64,000 bases of DNA from Diplocarpon mali (GCA_024741835.1 JAENRP010000154.1:36719-100718); one strand, 5' to 3'; shown: positions 47,838 through 61,199, counted from the first letter of the stretch. Notes: generated by a model from the sequence alone, not told the origin. Program-made: numbers and translations.

Positions 47838-48771
47838 CTATTGTAGTCGGCGAGTGTGCGGCTCAACATAGTCCCAGAGCATCTTGACGAGAGTCTCTGG
47901 GAGGGTGTAAAGATCGACATGAAACTCGCCCTCTGCTCTTCAAATTAGCAGCGTTCCAAGATTGCAGGCGGGAGAAACGCACGCTCGATATCGTTCTTTG
48001 TATACGTATCCTCGGATTTGTTGTCGTGAATCATCTGGACCACATGAAGCAAGTCGTCCTCGTTCAGCTTGACAAGGCCTTCCGCCAACTTCTCCATGTC
48101 AACCGTACCCGCCTTCTTGGACGATGCCTTCTTCTCCTTCTTGCGTCCATTCTCGTCTCCGGGCACCGGTCCAGTCTCGCGGAGGAGGTTGATGAGGGAG
48201 GAGTTGGCATTCTTAAAAGTGACAATGTGCTTCGACTCGTACTTCTCCTTGGAGAAGTTGAGGTCGTGCGGGATGGTGTTCTTGCCGCCCTTCTCCGAGG
48301 TGAAGAGGTCAATGGTCATATCGAACTCTCCCCATCCCTCGTTCTCGCAGCGGAAAGGAGGCTCGTGGAAAGCTGCGCACACGAGGCATCAGCAAGATTC
48401 AGATTGCGCGCATGATACAGGGTTGACCGACTCTGGACGGGGTTGGCAAACGAAGGGTGCAGGTTGTACACCACTTTGGTGAAACAAGTCGCGGGTCTCT
48501 CGTTACCCGCCTCGTCCAGAATGAAGATCTCAATATTCCATCTCTTCATTGGGAAACCTTCAACATCAGAGGGCTTGTCTCTGCGAGAACACATCTATTA
48601 GCAAGAGCGCCTCTACGTGCGGCCATTCGGAGAGGATCCTCGTACATGTTGCGCTGCTCAGTGACGAGCTTCACGGCGCGCTTGATCTGCTAACGGTAAG
48701 CCGTTACTCACGCACACACGAAGGTTGCGCTTGGAAAGCTTGGGAGGTAAGAGGCTTACATCTGCGACCAT
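47838..48771 (-). CDS. TAF14: TAF14, YEATS-domain subunit of TFIID/chromatin complexes
   Basis: Five exons (48771-48760, 48686-48646, 48580-48432, 48372-47983, 47932-47838) give 228 residues. The first exon is 12 nt (MVAD). The YEATS domain runs from about residue 4 to 130: IKRAVKLVTEQRNIDKPSDVEGFPMKRW, FTKVVYNLHPSFANPVQTF, PPFRCENEGWGEFDM and KHIVTFKN. A Lys/Ser linker precedes a C-terminal ET-like domain (MEKLAEGLVKLNEDDLLHVVQMI, DTYTKNDIEQGEFHVDLYTLP, VKMLWDYV). Every splice join was fixed by phase and by family sequence; several donors are unusual but canonical (GTACGA, GTCGGT, GTGCGT). The protein reads acylated histone H3 and is shared by TFIID, TFIIF, SWI/SNF, INO80 and NuA3 in yeast. 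Confidence 0.92.
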
Positions 48772-49491
48772 AATTGCAGTAATTGCCTGAGAGACGGTGA
48801 GGCTAATGAAATCGAGTCGGACAGGTCAAGTTCTCATGAGGTTGATGGGCACGATGCGACGGGGCCGACGCACAGCTCGCCTTGGTGGGGGCGGACGGTT
48901 CAGGCTAGGGGCAAAGAAGTTTAGCTCCCGAGGGAAGTATTTGACAAGTGAATATGTGGATTGTTATGAGCCAAAGCTGGGGCAATTTGACACGACCCTC
49001 GGAACAGGATGGAAGTTGGTTTAAGCCTCGTAGATGTCCAAGTTCTCGTAAGATCTTGGTATCCGCCAAAAGCTCCCACGGCTTGTTTGCTTTTGCAGGA
49101 TAGGCCCACAAAGATTGTATGGGAACACTCTATTGGGACTCACTCGGTCACTGGGCCAGCAATAGCTGTTCAGAAGAGAGGCGTAAAGGGGACTGCTATT
49201 TATTCTAAGCACAATACCATGTCGAAGCATCAGGGCTCGTGCACTCCAGCTTCCATTTCCTCCAATCCTCATACCATGCTGCCCAGGTCGGGACGGGACC
49301 GCCGAAATTTCCAGATCCGCCTCGAGAGGTACAAAGATCGCCTTGAAATATACATCGCGCTCATGGGGGTTTCAACGGGAAATGAATCTGTGGAGGGGAA
49401 TTCGTGACTTTCGTGACGTCAAGGGGTCTATGCTGTGCTATGAAGTACCGCGATCAAATCCATAGTTCAAGGCTTTGCTCAAGAAAATCGA
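48772..49491. other. intergenic
   Basis: 720 bases upstream of TAF14 and downstream of the Ran-binding protein gene, both on the minus strand. Nothing recognised. Confidence 0.4.
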
Positions 49492-50495
49492 TCAAGAGGC
49501 CTGGTTGAAAAGAGCCTCGTTCTCCTGCTGAGCCTTGATAAAAGCCTCCTTGAAGAGGTTGGCATCTGAACCATTGATTAGCTACGGGCATGAATCCGGA
49601 AATGATTACACTTACTCTCCGAATTGGCAAATCGGATGGCCAGAGTCTGTGCCTCTGGCTCACCCTCACTGACATCTGCAGCAGCGTTCCACACCCAACT
49701 CCGGTCGCTGCCGACGTTGGGGGAGAGCTTCATCTCGGGGACGACTGTATCATCGTCAGCATCGGCTCAGGAGGAGCCACAATCATAGAGCCTGCCTACC
49801 GTAGTGGTTGGCGCAGACCTTCAAGGTCTTGTCTCGACGCATGACCAGTCTCGTCTTCCCATTCTCCTTGTGCTTCAGCAGTCTAACATCGCCGGTACCA
49901 CGCTCTCTCCACTCGTTGGACTCCTTGACGAACTTGAAGAGCTTCGCGCGCATCTTGAAGGTCTGCTCCTCGAGCTCTTCGTTCGTCTTGGTCTCGACTT
50001 TCTCAGTGAGACGGATGACGGGTTCGAAGTGGACATCCTCCGACTCTGGAGCCTCGTCCTGCAGGGAGAATGTCAGCCCCTATCTGTGCCTGGCGCCTCG
50101 ATCTAAAACATGCATACCTCTGGGTTCTCCTCGGCAGCAGCAGCCTTCTGCGCTTTGGCAGAGCCCGAGTTATCACCACGGTCTTCGTCATCCTTCTTCT
50201 CTTTCTTGGCTCCTCCGCCAAACATGGAGAAGACATTGTCAGCGACGGAAGAGGCGGCGGCCGTGGCGGTGGTGGCAGCGGTCGTAGCAGCGCTTGTGGC
50301 CTGCTCGGTCAAGGTCTAAGAGAGTCAGCCTCGGAGCTCCATCGAGGGCAGTGCAATCCAGAGGGCTATGTGGATGGTGCATACAGCTGGAGCGGGGGAT
50401 TCCTTCGCAGGCTCCTCCTTCGCCGCGTCGACCTGGAGGGGCTTGGTCTCTGTCTCGACTGGGGCGACCTTGGGCTCAGTGGTGGCATCCGCCAT
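49492..50495 (-). CDS. YRB1: Ran-binding protein 1
   Basis: Five exons (50495-50385, 50315-50118, 50058-49800, 49744-49616, 49565-49492) give 256 residues. Residues 1-100 are a Lys/Glu/Ala-rich tail ([12 protein letters not shown]). The Ran-binding domain follows: [84 protein letters not shown] and [18 protein letters not shown]. All introns are GT-AG and in phase. RanBP1 binds Ran-GTP in the cytosol and promotes hydrolysis by RanGAP, releasing export complexes. It is slightly longer than yeast Yrb1 (201) because of the N-terminal low-complexity tail. Confidence 0.95.
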
Positions 50496-51246
50496 CTTGG
50501 TTATGGTAGGTGTCGAAGAGGAATACGCTCTGTTTTGCAAGTAATGAGGTCTGGACGAAAGATGTTGCGGTCGTGAGGTAGGCAAGAGTATGAGTTGTGC
50601 TGCCAAGCGTGAGTACCCCTCCAAAACATTGTGTTTACAGTTCGGGTCTAATGATGTGGCCGAAATTTTCCCCAACTAGCGCGGGTCGGCGTATCAAGTC
50701 AAGACGGGGCCCCAGAATCGCTTCCACTGTTTACTTTGAGATGCGAGGGTACTGAGGAGTCAGGGCAGCAGATACCAAGTCTCCAACGTCCTGACCCTTA
50801 TGATTCCAGTTGCATCTATCGCCTCGCCGAACTTGACATCTGGCTGTCCTGAGCTGCGCGCTTTCTTATTACCTGAGCATCAGGAAATCTGCCAGACCAT
50901 CCAACGCGAATCTGCGACCCAATCTCAGAGTTCGAATTCATCTGACATCTTTGTTATTCTAGATTACGCTATCGTCCAATCTCGATATCCTCAATTCTGT
51001 CCTGTCCTCAACCATCCGCCATCTTACATTATGACAAAAGCCAAGAGGGGAAGCAATGGCACACGCCAGATATAGCAAGCATTTCGGGGAGCTCGCCGCC
51101 TCAGATCTGCAGAAGGTTACATACAGGCGCTTAGTTTAAATATACACAGAACAGCCACTCGAATACCAGAAATTCTCCCCGTGGNNNNNNCCAAAAGATG
51201 TGTCGACACCAGATCCCAAGGACCTCTATCCAACACCTTCACTCCT
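50496..51246. other. intergenic with a 6-N assembly gap
   Basis: 750 bases. Six unresolved bases (N) sit at 51185-51190, 57 bases beyond the stop codon of the GH105 gene. Nothing else recognised. Confidence 0.5.
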
Positions 51247-52865
51247 CTAGTACCCAAGCTTCTCATACTCAACACTGGCCATGATAAAGGGACCAAAGCC
51301 CTTCAGGTCATTGGTCTTAAGAGCAACTGAGACGTAGTACTGTGGTCAAGTCAGCCACATCTACCACGATACTAAACCAACAACTAGGCTCACATCATAA
51401 TCTCCCGTGTCCTTTAAGCTGCCCACACTGACGGTCCCCTCCCAATCCAAAGCGCCATCCGTCTGGTTCACGAACAGAAACTTCTCGACCAGGCTACAGT
51501 AGGCCGTCGTCGCCGTCTCGAGATACGTCGCGCTGTCCAAGTAGCCCATTCTGATGCCCTTCAGGAGGGCGTAGACGAACATGGCGCCCGCGCTGCTCTC
51601 TATGTAGTTCTTGGCTCTGCCGGGCTGGGTCATGACGAGCCACCACAGCTGGGAGTCAGGGTCAACGGCACGCTTGATGCCGGCGACGTTCTCTTCCAGG
51701 ATGGCCAGGAGCGTCGCGACGCCCGGGTGAGAGGCTGGGAGGTAATCGAGCACGTCAACGAGGGCCATGACGTACCATCCCAGGGCACGGTTCCAGGTCT
51801 CGGGCGAAGCGCCAGTGGCCTCATCAGCCCAGAGAGCGATGCGGCTCTCGTCGTAGCCGTGCTTCAGGAGGCCGGTCTGGCCGGGGTTGTTGTTGACGCA
51901 ATTGGTGTGGGTGAGCTCGAACTGCTTGACAACGTCGTCGAATGCCGTGGTATTGCTCGGGTCGTAGTGATTCGTGTAGTGTGCGTAGAATGGCGAGACC
52001 ATGTACAGCCCATCGAGCCACATCTGATTGGGGTACGTCGAGCGGTGCCAGAATCCGCCTTGAGAGTTGCGAGGGTTCTGCGCAGCAAGCGGGTCAGCGA
52101 TCTCCATGCCGCCTAGACCCGAGGGACAGTCGACGGCTTCATGTATTCTAGTGACTGCTGAAGCGACCCAAGACAGAATGCAAGGCAGCAACGTACAGTT
52201 TGCAGCTGGCTTCTCATAAGCCCCGCCGCGCTCTGGTATTTCGTAGCCCCAGTCAGCTTGTGCCTATCTGTCCCGTCAGTCTGCGCACACTTCCCCCGCA
52301 TCCTCGAGGGGAAGGTCGGGGTGGACGAACAGATAAATTAATGTCTCCCCGATCCTGACATCGTCCAAGGTGTAGTACGTCAAGTTGTAGTCGTTCAGCC
52401 CTCCGTCGGCAGTCACGATATTATCCACCCCCTGGTGGATATGCGCCAGATACTACTCGTACCATCAGTCTTTGTTCCGGCCGAGTCCCCGTCGGAGGGA
52501 TACGTACTCGTGGATCGCCAGTCGCGTTGTAGACCATCTCTGGATATCGTCAGTCGGGGTTTGACGTGCAAGTCCCGTTCCGCGGCTCTTCTGCCGACAT
52601 CTCCAGGACCGAGCCAGATTACCCGGAAATCCAGCCCACGCCAAAGAGAGCAGATTCACTAACCCAGCGCCCTCCAAGCAGTGCCATGCTCATAATTAAC
52701 ATAAGGCTCCGCTTCAGCGTTCAGACCCAGCGCATACTCGCGCAGCAAAAACGTGTCGGCGCTCAGCACCGACAGCTTACCCGCCGGCAACGGCGTCTTC
52801 GTATCATTCGTCGCAGCGCTGACCATAGCAGCCAGGCCGAGTGCACAAGCGAAGGTGGTCCTCAT
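51247..52865 (-). CDS. secreted GH105 unsaturated rhamnogalacturonyl hydrolase
   Basis: Six exons (52865-52664, 52539-52508, 52452-52331, 52263-52197, 52077-51394, 51339-51247) give 399 residues. A signal peptide (MRTTFACALGLAAMVSA) is followed by the alpha/alpha-barrel: WRALEMVYNATGDPRYLAHIHQGVDNIV, YTLDDVRIGETLIYLH, GGFWHRSTYPNQMWLDGLYMVSPFYA (the WLDG aspartate corresponds to the catalytic acid of YteR), EATGASPETWNRALGWYVMALVDVLDYLP, WWLVMTQPGRAKNYIESSAGAMFVYALLKGI and a final YYVSVALKTNDLKGFGPF. The enzyme removes the unsaturated galacturonyl residue left by rhamnogalacturonan lyases, so it belongs to extracellular pectin degradation and a plant-associated lifestyle. Small exons 2 and 4 are fixed by phase. 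Start is the ATG before the signal peptide. Confidence 0.93.
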
Positions 52866-55308
52866 CTTCACAAACAAACCGAGTCTCCAGCGAAGCGAAC
52901 GAGCGTGGGAAGCGAGCGAGTGTGGGAAGCGAGAACGTCAACAAATGCGAAGAGAAGCAGACCCAGGCCTGGCCGCTGTGAAGCCAGGAAGCGCGCAGCT
53001 TAAGTACCTCCATATTCCCCTGGCCGGGTCTCGATTGCAACAAGCCCGATGCAGAACCGAAGTCCATTCCATGTTCTCACGGCCCAATGAAGCCCGTACC
53101 TCGTATCTCAGGAAGCACTCAATCCACATCTATGATACCCTTGGCGCCCCCGCCTCTCCCCATCGAGAGTCCGCGGTGGAACCGCGTTAACAAGGATGCG
53201 GTATTGGGAGTGCTCCCCGGCGTGAGAGGGCGTGGAGTCCCAACAATTAAGCTGGAGAGAAGGGAGAAATCGGTGTGGTGGTGGATCGTGCTTGTGAGCT
53301 GCCTACACGGTACTACTGTACAGCCTCAATCTCTGGTGAGCCGTGTCTTCTGCCGGCGGCCTTGCGTATGGGACACCTGGGTCTCCGAAACGCCTGGGCA
53401 TCAGCCTGTAGTTGCGGAGGTGGGTTGTCTCTGTTTCTTGAGAGATGCCGTCCCCAACCTTCTCCCTGCAAGCCGACCATGATATTGGAAGCATGTCCGA
53501 CGGGGGGGGGGGAGAGAGGAATCACTAGCCGCTGGGGCGAGGAAGATTTCAGGAAGTCTTGTGATCTCCCCCTTGAAGGGGATCGGTAGCGATTGCAGGA
53601 ATGGTGATAAGGTATTCAAGTTCGAACTTCGAGTCCGAGGTCCCACTTCCTGCAGCACGACGCGGGTCGAGAGACAAGCGATATATTGCTGTCGAGAATA
53701 GACGACGGAGCAATATTTTGCCGCGTCAGACTCGATACGGATCTGTCCAAAAGGCGTCTCCGCAGTCCGTATGGGGGCAGCAGGGCCGTGGAGCCAAGAT
53801 GGTCATGTATGGCATTACGCACGCCAGGATTCGTGGAAACAGGCCCTCGCCTTGATGTGTATCTGTTGAGCCGTCTTGTAGTCTCGTTCCCAAAAGCCAA
53901 ACACCCCTGCATCCAGCTCTTTCGCGTCTCTCTTCCTCGGACAACCAAGGACAAGGAGCCTGCTACTGCGTACTTTGTAGGCAGCACCGTCTCGAAGTGC
54001 ACGAGCAAGTTGGCGGGCTGGTTCTACAGAACTCCGGCGGGTGGGCTATATGCACTGTGCATACGTCTCCAAACTCGAGATCAAAATCAAAGTACAGCGT
54101 TGGCTCTGAAACCGTTCGCCTGATCAGGGCGGACTTGCCACGGAAGAGAGCTCTTCTGAGCACATCGAGATAGACTGCGTGCTTGATCCGCGTGGGAGGA
54201 GGAGTTTCCAAGCCGCTTATCGCCAAATCCGCGCTGATTTGGCTCGAGTGCGCGCTGACCCATGCCCGGCCATCAGATCCGAAGGTTGCCCATGCACTCA
54301 CTCTATCCCGAGCAAAGCTCTCGGTACCGTGGCCTGCAAATAAGGGCATGCGCAAGACACCGGCTTGGACCGAGCGAGAACTCACGTACCCTCAGAAAGC
54401 CCGTGTCCAGATTTGCCGCCCATTGGAAATAGATGAGGAGAGAGAGAGAGAGCCCTCGAGATTGTTTTGCAATATCGGGGCCGGTGGATCACGGGCCGAA
54501 GAGTGATCTGGCTATGCAGCTCATGGCACTTGTCCTTTAAATTGCTCTCTCCAAGCATGTCTGCCCATAGAGTGCGATGTTGTGGGGTTTCGGATCTACT
54601 GTAATTCGGACGAAAGGGTATCCCCCCCGACGACGCTCGGAGTGGAAGACGCACCCATGGATCTCTTCTACCACCGGCAACAACTAGGCGAAGCACGAAC
54701 TCGTTTGTCAAGTGAGGATGATAACGTCGAGCTGAAACCTCTGCGCTCGCTGGCGAATACAAAGGCCAGGCTGCTAAGGCAGCTATCTTGTGTCCAAGGT
54801 TGTTTTGGAGTTCATATTTCGTCTGTTCTGGTTCGAATAGACAAGGATTGGGCTTATGTAATCGTACCTCGTATATTACTCCTGCAGCTCCATGGAACTC
54901 GGAATCTACACCTTGAGATTCTGTCAATTATGACATGCTTTGATAAGCAGTACTCCAGTATTGAGTAATAGTGCTTGTCTTCCGATTGATTACTGCCCCT
55001 CCGTAGTCGATGGAAGATTGCTCGCTTTTCCCACGAAAGCGACCTTGGCGGAGGCAGAATAGGGGGAGCGTACCAGGGCACACCGGTTGAGAGTTTGGTT
55101 CGGGTCTCTTGGAAGGGTCAGGACTAACTCGAAATGGTAGTTATAGTCTTAGCGCAAGTCTGTGCTGCATTCGGTATATAAGGGGATGTTTTGAAGGATA
55201 CTATCTAGCAAGTCAGCTCTTAGCATTGCTTGTGACTTGAGATGGTTTCGGCATACCGCGTGAGCCGCATAACCATGCTTCGAGATGCTTTGCTCACACG
55301 CTGATTAA
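52866..55308. other. 2.4-kb gene-free stretch left of the retrotransposon
   Basis: No recognisable gene. There is a run of G near 53502-53511 and a GA tract near 54440-54452. Open frames on both strands are chance-like. The left copy of the CTGAT target duplication ends this stretch. Confidence 0.45.
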
Positions 55309-55313
55309 CTGAT
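55309..55313 (+). repeat. target-site duplication, left copy (CTGAT)
   Basis: The five bases CTGAT directly precede the 5' LTR and are repeated directly after the 3' LTR at 62506-62510. Five-base duplications are normal for Ty1/Copia integrases. Confidence 0.85.
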
Positions 55314-55485
55314 TGTTGCGCCATAAGGAGCCTCAGGCACTAAGGCATCTGAGGACTGGCTTATGTAATGTACCTCTGAAGTGGCCATAGAGCACTTTTA
55401 TAAAGGGAGCTCAGGTATATAGTTAGAGTAGAATTTTACAAGCTTCTACTACTATTAAGAATCCACCTTTAAATATAGCACGATA
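55314..55485 (+). repeat. 5' LTR
   Basis: 172 bp, starting TGTTGCGC and ending GCACGATA (the terminal CA of a TG...CA LTR changed to TA). It matches the 3' LTR at 157 of 172 positions without gaps. Confidence 0.93.
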
Positions 55486-55799
55486 GTTATTAGCACTATT
55501 TGCGACTCTTAAGAGTAAACGATTAAAAATCTACTATATTTAAAGACTTCTTAAAGAGGTTTTACTACTATTTTTCATCTATTCTCCCTTGCCTATATGT
55601 ATTATATGACCTAACTTAACGTTCTAACGCTCCTAGCTAACTAATAGACCTATACTCCTTACTAACCTAGTTAATATAAGCGAGTACTAGCAAAAAGAAG
55701 CTTAAGAGCTTAGCTCTAGTAGAGTTATACTCTAGGATAGGAAGTTATAGCGCATTTGGTACGCTAAGCTAGAGTTTTAAGCTGAATTTCTACGCTTTT

Positions 55800-58700
55800 A
55801 GAAGCATATAGAAAAGCTAAGATAGGTTAATAACCTTAAACTATATACTATAGAGATAGGAAACTAAGCTCCGCTTTATAAGAATAAAGCTCTATATCTG
55901 CTAGATCTAGAAATAGAACCGCCGTAGCTTGAAAAAATTGTAAAAGGATAGGACTAAAGAGTATTGCAAAGCTACTACGAGTTGTACTAATAGTAGGAAG
56001 CTACTGATTAACAAACGCTAGCTCTACCACTACTTGCGAAGATAATAGCTAAAGATATAGAGCTAGAGTATAAAATGGCAGTAATGTAATACAATCTTAT
56101 AATAGAAACGTAGAAAAGGAACAGGAGCTCCTATACTCAGTTATACTATTGGATTACTAAAATAGTACACCCTATATTACTTCGAGTAGTATAATATAAC
56201 TATAAGGAAGCAGGGAAACTATTAATTCAATAGATCGTAGAGCACTTGCGTAAGGAACTAGCCCCCTTTAAGGTTAGCATAATAGAGTCAATTTGGAAAG
56301 ACTATAATAATAAGCTCTTTAAAACAAGGAGCAGCAAAGTAGAACCGAAGACCTAGCTTGCTAGCTTTAAGGAGATCTATTAAAAAGCATAAACGTATAG
56401 AATCCTAAAGGTTTAAGGCTCTCTTACAATTACGAAGTTTCTATAGTTAGTTTACTGCTAAGCTCTCACTTAGTCCTAGTAGATCTAGGCAAAGCTTATT
56501 AGAGATAATAAGCTAGGTCTAAAGTATAGAAAAGATATGGTCTACTATATCAATTGGTTCTTAAGCTTAATAGAGCAAAGCCTCGCAAGCTCCTTATTAA
56601 AGGCAACCTTTAAAGTATACGCCTCGCTTAAAGGAGTAGGCAATCATACTAATCTAGGAGCACTAAGTAAAGGCAAGGCGAAGAAGACTCTTAAGGGGAG
56701 TGTTAAAAAGTGCCCTTGCCCTTAGGTTAAAAATCACTTCTAGAACCTAAAGGAGTGTAATAGGCTGAAATATGCCTTAACTAGCGCTAAGGAAGGTACG
56801 CTTTAAAACCTCCTTAGCTATAATAAGGTCAAAAGAACGCGTGAAAACCTTACTTCCTCAGAATAGAAAGAGCTTTAAGCTAAGCTCTCCTATTTCAAAT
56901 ACGCTCTTATAAATTAATTTAAAGAAAGAACATCTGCTAAAGCTTTAAGGAGCGGTAAATCCAAGATTATAGCTGCCCTCCTAGATCTAACTCTCTTTAA
57001 AGACTTTACCTTAGGAATATACTCCACCCTTAGAGCTCCTTACGCTCTTTCGAATACAACCTTACTTAATAACTATGCTGCGACGCACCTTATTAATCGA
57101 GAGGAGCTTCTAGTTCTTAGATTATTAAAAATCGCATATCCTTAAGATTGTATAAAGGTAGGGAGCTCGAGTCTACTAATAAGGAGGAGGGGTATACGTC
57201 TAATAAAAGGGGTTCTCGCTAATAGAAGAGACTTAGAGCTTAGGAATATAGCGCTTATAGATGGGTTTAATATTAATATTATCTTAAAGCCTCTTTTAAA
57301 GAAGGCTAGGGTATAGTATATAGGCTTAGACGCGACGCTCTAAAGGGGTATAGTAGATAATAATATAGTTATAAAGTAGCTAGAGTATAGGTCGAATATT
57401 ATAGTATTTGAATATAAGCCTATTAACTTTTATAACGCTCCTAACTCGCTATGCTATACTCAACCAACCTGCCTAGCCTTCCCTACTTTATAATAGCGTC
57501 TGCGAAGCTAATATAAACCCTTAAGGAGCAGCGTATTCCTAAGAGCTAAGAATAATTCGGTAGATATTTAGCACCTTCGATTAGGCCATCTAAGAGCTAA
57601 GGCGCTTAAGAAGCTTATACTAAATGCAAAAGGGGTAAAGATCAAAGGGAAGCTATAAATCAATTATAAAGCTTACGCTTAGGCAAAAGCTAAGCAAAAG
57701 CCTTCTAAGAGAGAGTTAGATTTCAAGGCTCTAAGACCGTTCTTTAGGTGCTCTTAAGACCTATTTGATTATAGCACATTAAGCCTCTCCTTAGAAAGCT
57801 AGCTTCTCTTAATTAAAGATGAATTTAATAGGAAGTTATTTAAATATACTCTGCTCTATAAGTCCCTAATGCTAGTTCTAAGAGCTCTTTAATCTTTTAA
57901 AGCATAGGTAAAGCGCTATTATAGCCTCTCCCTATATATTTTAAAGAGCGATAATAATACCTCGGTATTCCCTCTATAGGGAGCATTAAAATATAAAGAG
58001 TAGTGCGAAGCTAAAGGCATAGAGGTAGAAGTCACTCTATCCTATACTTATAAACCAAATGGAGCTTTTAAGAGAGCAGAAGCAGAGATTATTAAAAAGG
58101 CACTTACTATATTAATCTCTACTAACCTCCTAGAGCACCTATGGCCTAAAGCCGTACTAGCTGCAATATACCTCTATAATATCGGCCTATTAAAGCGCAA
58201 GGGATAGAAGAGTCCAAATAAAGTGCTCTAGCTCTAGTTTAGACAATACTTTAAGTAGTATAATCCGCAGATCACTATAAAGCTTACCACCGATTTAAGA
58301 CTAGAATAAAGGGGTATAAAAGCGTATAAAGCGCGCGCGTACCTATTAGCAAAGGAGAAGGAAGCTCTAAAGAATAAGAGAGCTTTTAAAACTATACTAC
58401 AAAGGCATATTAGATACTTAATTAGTTACTATGCTACTAATATATATAGGATCTAAGTGCCTAAGCTTCGAAAGGTTATAATCTCTCGAAACGTCGAATT
58501 CGATAAGTCTAAATTCTACTCTAAGGAGTATAAAAAGGTAGCTGGCCACCTGCTCCTAATTATCAAAGAGATTATACAAATGATCGAAGAGGAGGAGGAG
58601 GAAGCTTAAGACGCTAAGTTAATCGTCGAGAATGTAAAAGGAGCTTTAGACGAGTAGCCTGCGGATAACCTAATAGGAGGTAAGCCTATTAATCTTTTAC

Positions 58701-61020
58701 TAATAGAAGCTCTAAGCTTAGATCTATCGAAGGCTCTTATCCCCTATAAGGCTACTTATAGCATTTCTACTCTAGCTACTTAAGAGCAGCTGCCTAGTAG
58801 CAAAGGGTTAGACGCTCTAAGACAATTATTAATAGTTAAAAGGAGCGTCGAAAGCGATATTATAAATGCCAGTTCCGCTAAGGAGCGCAATACCAGGCCT
58901 CTAATTGCTATACAAACTAAGTAATCGCAAGGGTAGGAGCAGGCCCCTCAATTATTAGAAGCTCTACTATAGGCAACTAGTGAAGAAGCACGCCAGCTCT
59001 TACTAGAAGCATTGATCGATCGAGAGCTATACCAGGATATAGAAGCTCTTAAGGGTAATATCAAAAGAGGGAGCTCTTTGAAACTAATAGAAGCTCAGCC
59101 TAAAGTACTTAATATAAAGGCCTTCCGAAAACGCAAGAAGCCTAATAAGGAGTAGGAAATAGTACCTATACTGCTCTATAGGTTAAAAAGGAGAAGAGGA
59201 AGCGGGAATACTATATATGCAACGTGCGTTAAGGATCTCCTGCTAGCCTTTAAAGAACTTAAAACACATTAGTTAAAGCAGGTAAATAGCTTTATATCAA
59301 CTTTCTAGCTAAGTTAGGAGCCTGCGAGAATTAATAGAGAAGAGTATAAAGCAGTATACTATATTATTACTACGGCGACTTAATTTAGAAGCTCTAGAGG
59401 AAACTCTATCCTTCCTATTCCACCTTAAGATAAGCTTCCTAAAGCGCCAACTTATTAAAAGGAGCTTGCAAATTACCCTTTCGGAAAGCAATTTAAAGAG
59501 GGAGCCAGAACTAAGATTAAGAACTTAGAAGCGCGCAATTGCTAAAGAGTGATCAATAGAAGCAAGGCTACTATAAGGCCTATACTATTAAAGTAGGTCT
59601 TTAATTATAAGCTAAACTCCTCTAAGGAGATTAGCTGCTTTAGGTCAAGAATAGTAGTAAGGGGAGATCTTTAGGAAGAAGCTTCTATTTTCTCTACCTA
59701 TACTGCGACGCTTGCATTAAGATCTTTTAAGGTTATAATAGCAATTACTGCTAAATTCGATATAAAGCTCCAATAGTTCGACGTTATCAACGCCTTTATA
59801 AATGCTAAAAGAGACCCTCAGAGCGTGCTAGTTGTTTACTTCTTATTAGATGGTTAGAAGTAGAAAGATAAGGTAGTAGAGCTCGATCGCGCCTTATACG
59901 GCCTTTAAGACTCCCTAGCGCTTTAGTACAGGGATTTTACTAGTACTCTAAAGTCTCTGAAGCTTACCCCTTTTAATAAGGAGCCTTGCATATTCGTTAA
60001 TAAGGATAGGACTGTATTTATAGCCTTTTACATTAATAATATATAAGTAATATACTACTCCTCCTATGCAAAAGAAGCTTAGAAGACTATAAAAGGACTG
60101 CGCGAAGCATACGAATTAATAGCTATAAAAGATATTAAGTGGTTCTTAAGGGTAAGAGTCTCTTAAGATAGGAAGCAGGGTACAATTACTCTACTCTATA
60201 ACGCTTATATCGAGAAGATGGCAAAGAAGTTCGGCCTTAATATAAGGCGTTTCCCTAGTACGCCGCTCCCCTACTTTGAACTTAAAAAGAACTATAAAAC
60301 AGCTCCCTATTTAAGAATTAAAGAGTTCTAGGAAAAAGTAGGCTCCGCCTTATATACAGCTATTATACTACGCTTAGATATAGCTTTTATAATCGCCTAG
60401 CTATCTTATTTCTATACAAACCTAAGCTCCGAACACCTTAAAGCTATCAATTGGACAATTTGCTACCTTTTTAATATACGCTTCCTAAGAATTACTTATA
60501 GTCGATTTAGCAGATCAAATAACTTAATAGTATCGTTAGATGCTTCCTTTGTAAATGATCTAAAGATAAGGCGCTCCTCTTACGGTTTTATTATATTCCT
60601 ATTTAAAGGAGCAATCATTTGGAAAGCCTCGAAGCAACCGACAGTTACTACTTCTACTATAAAGGCTGAGCTCCTAGGAGTAGCGCATATAGCAAAGGAG
60701 ATAATAGCGTTAAAGAGGTTCTTTAAGGAAATAGAGCTTGAGGTAGAAGCTCTATAGTCTATATTTTGCGATAATCAATAGATAATACAGCTTATTATAA
60801 GAGACTCTTAAAGGATCTCTACAAAGCTCTGATACATTAATATATATAATATATAGCTATAATAGGAGCATTAAAAAGGGAGCTTTTAAGTGGCCTATCT
60901 CCCTACTAAGGATATGCACGCAGATGGCCTTATTAAAAACCTTCCTCGATAAAAGTTCGAGAGCTTTATTAAGCTTTTGAACCTTTAAGACGCAAGAGGT
61001 CTAGTCGAGAAGCTAGCATT
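55800..61020 (+). pseudogene. RIP-damaged Copia gag-pol remnant
   Basis: Recognisable blocks in order, read across many stops: gag-like helical region with a degraded zinc-knuckle-like segment (about 55.8-56.9 kb); aspartic protease box corresponding to DSGATHHI, here seen as YAATHLI (about 57070-57095); integrase zinc-finger block with LRLGHLRAKALKKL (about 57563-57610); integrase core with an ILKSDNNTS block (about 57945) and KPNGAFKRAEAEI (about 58050-58085); reverse transcriptase with the DVINAFINA block (about 59780) and the catalytic YVDD box changed to YINN (about 60030); and RNase H with LDASF, RRSSYGF and VAHIAKEIIALKRF blocks (60535-60725), ending with VAYLPTKDMHADGLIKN near 60890-60940. 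The D-to-N changes fit G-to-A mutation. It cannot encode a working polyprotein. Confidence 0.88.
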
Positions 61021-61199
61021 TTAAATGCTCCATAATCCTTTCATATCTCCTTTGTAATAGCAAGTGGGAAGGAAGCGTAAGATAGGTTTCAATTTTCCTT
61101 ATACTAATATATAAGGAGGCTTAAAACTAACTCCCTTAGATAATCAGAACCTCTAATAGCTTTGCGAATAATATAAAGGTGCGTCCCTATTGAGAAGCA

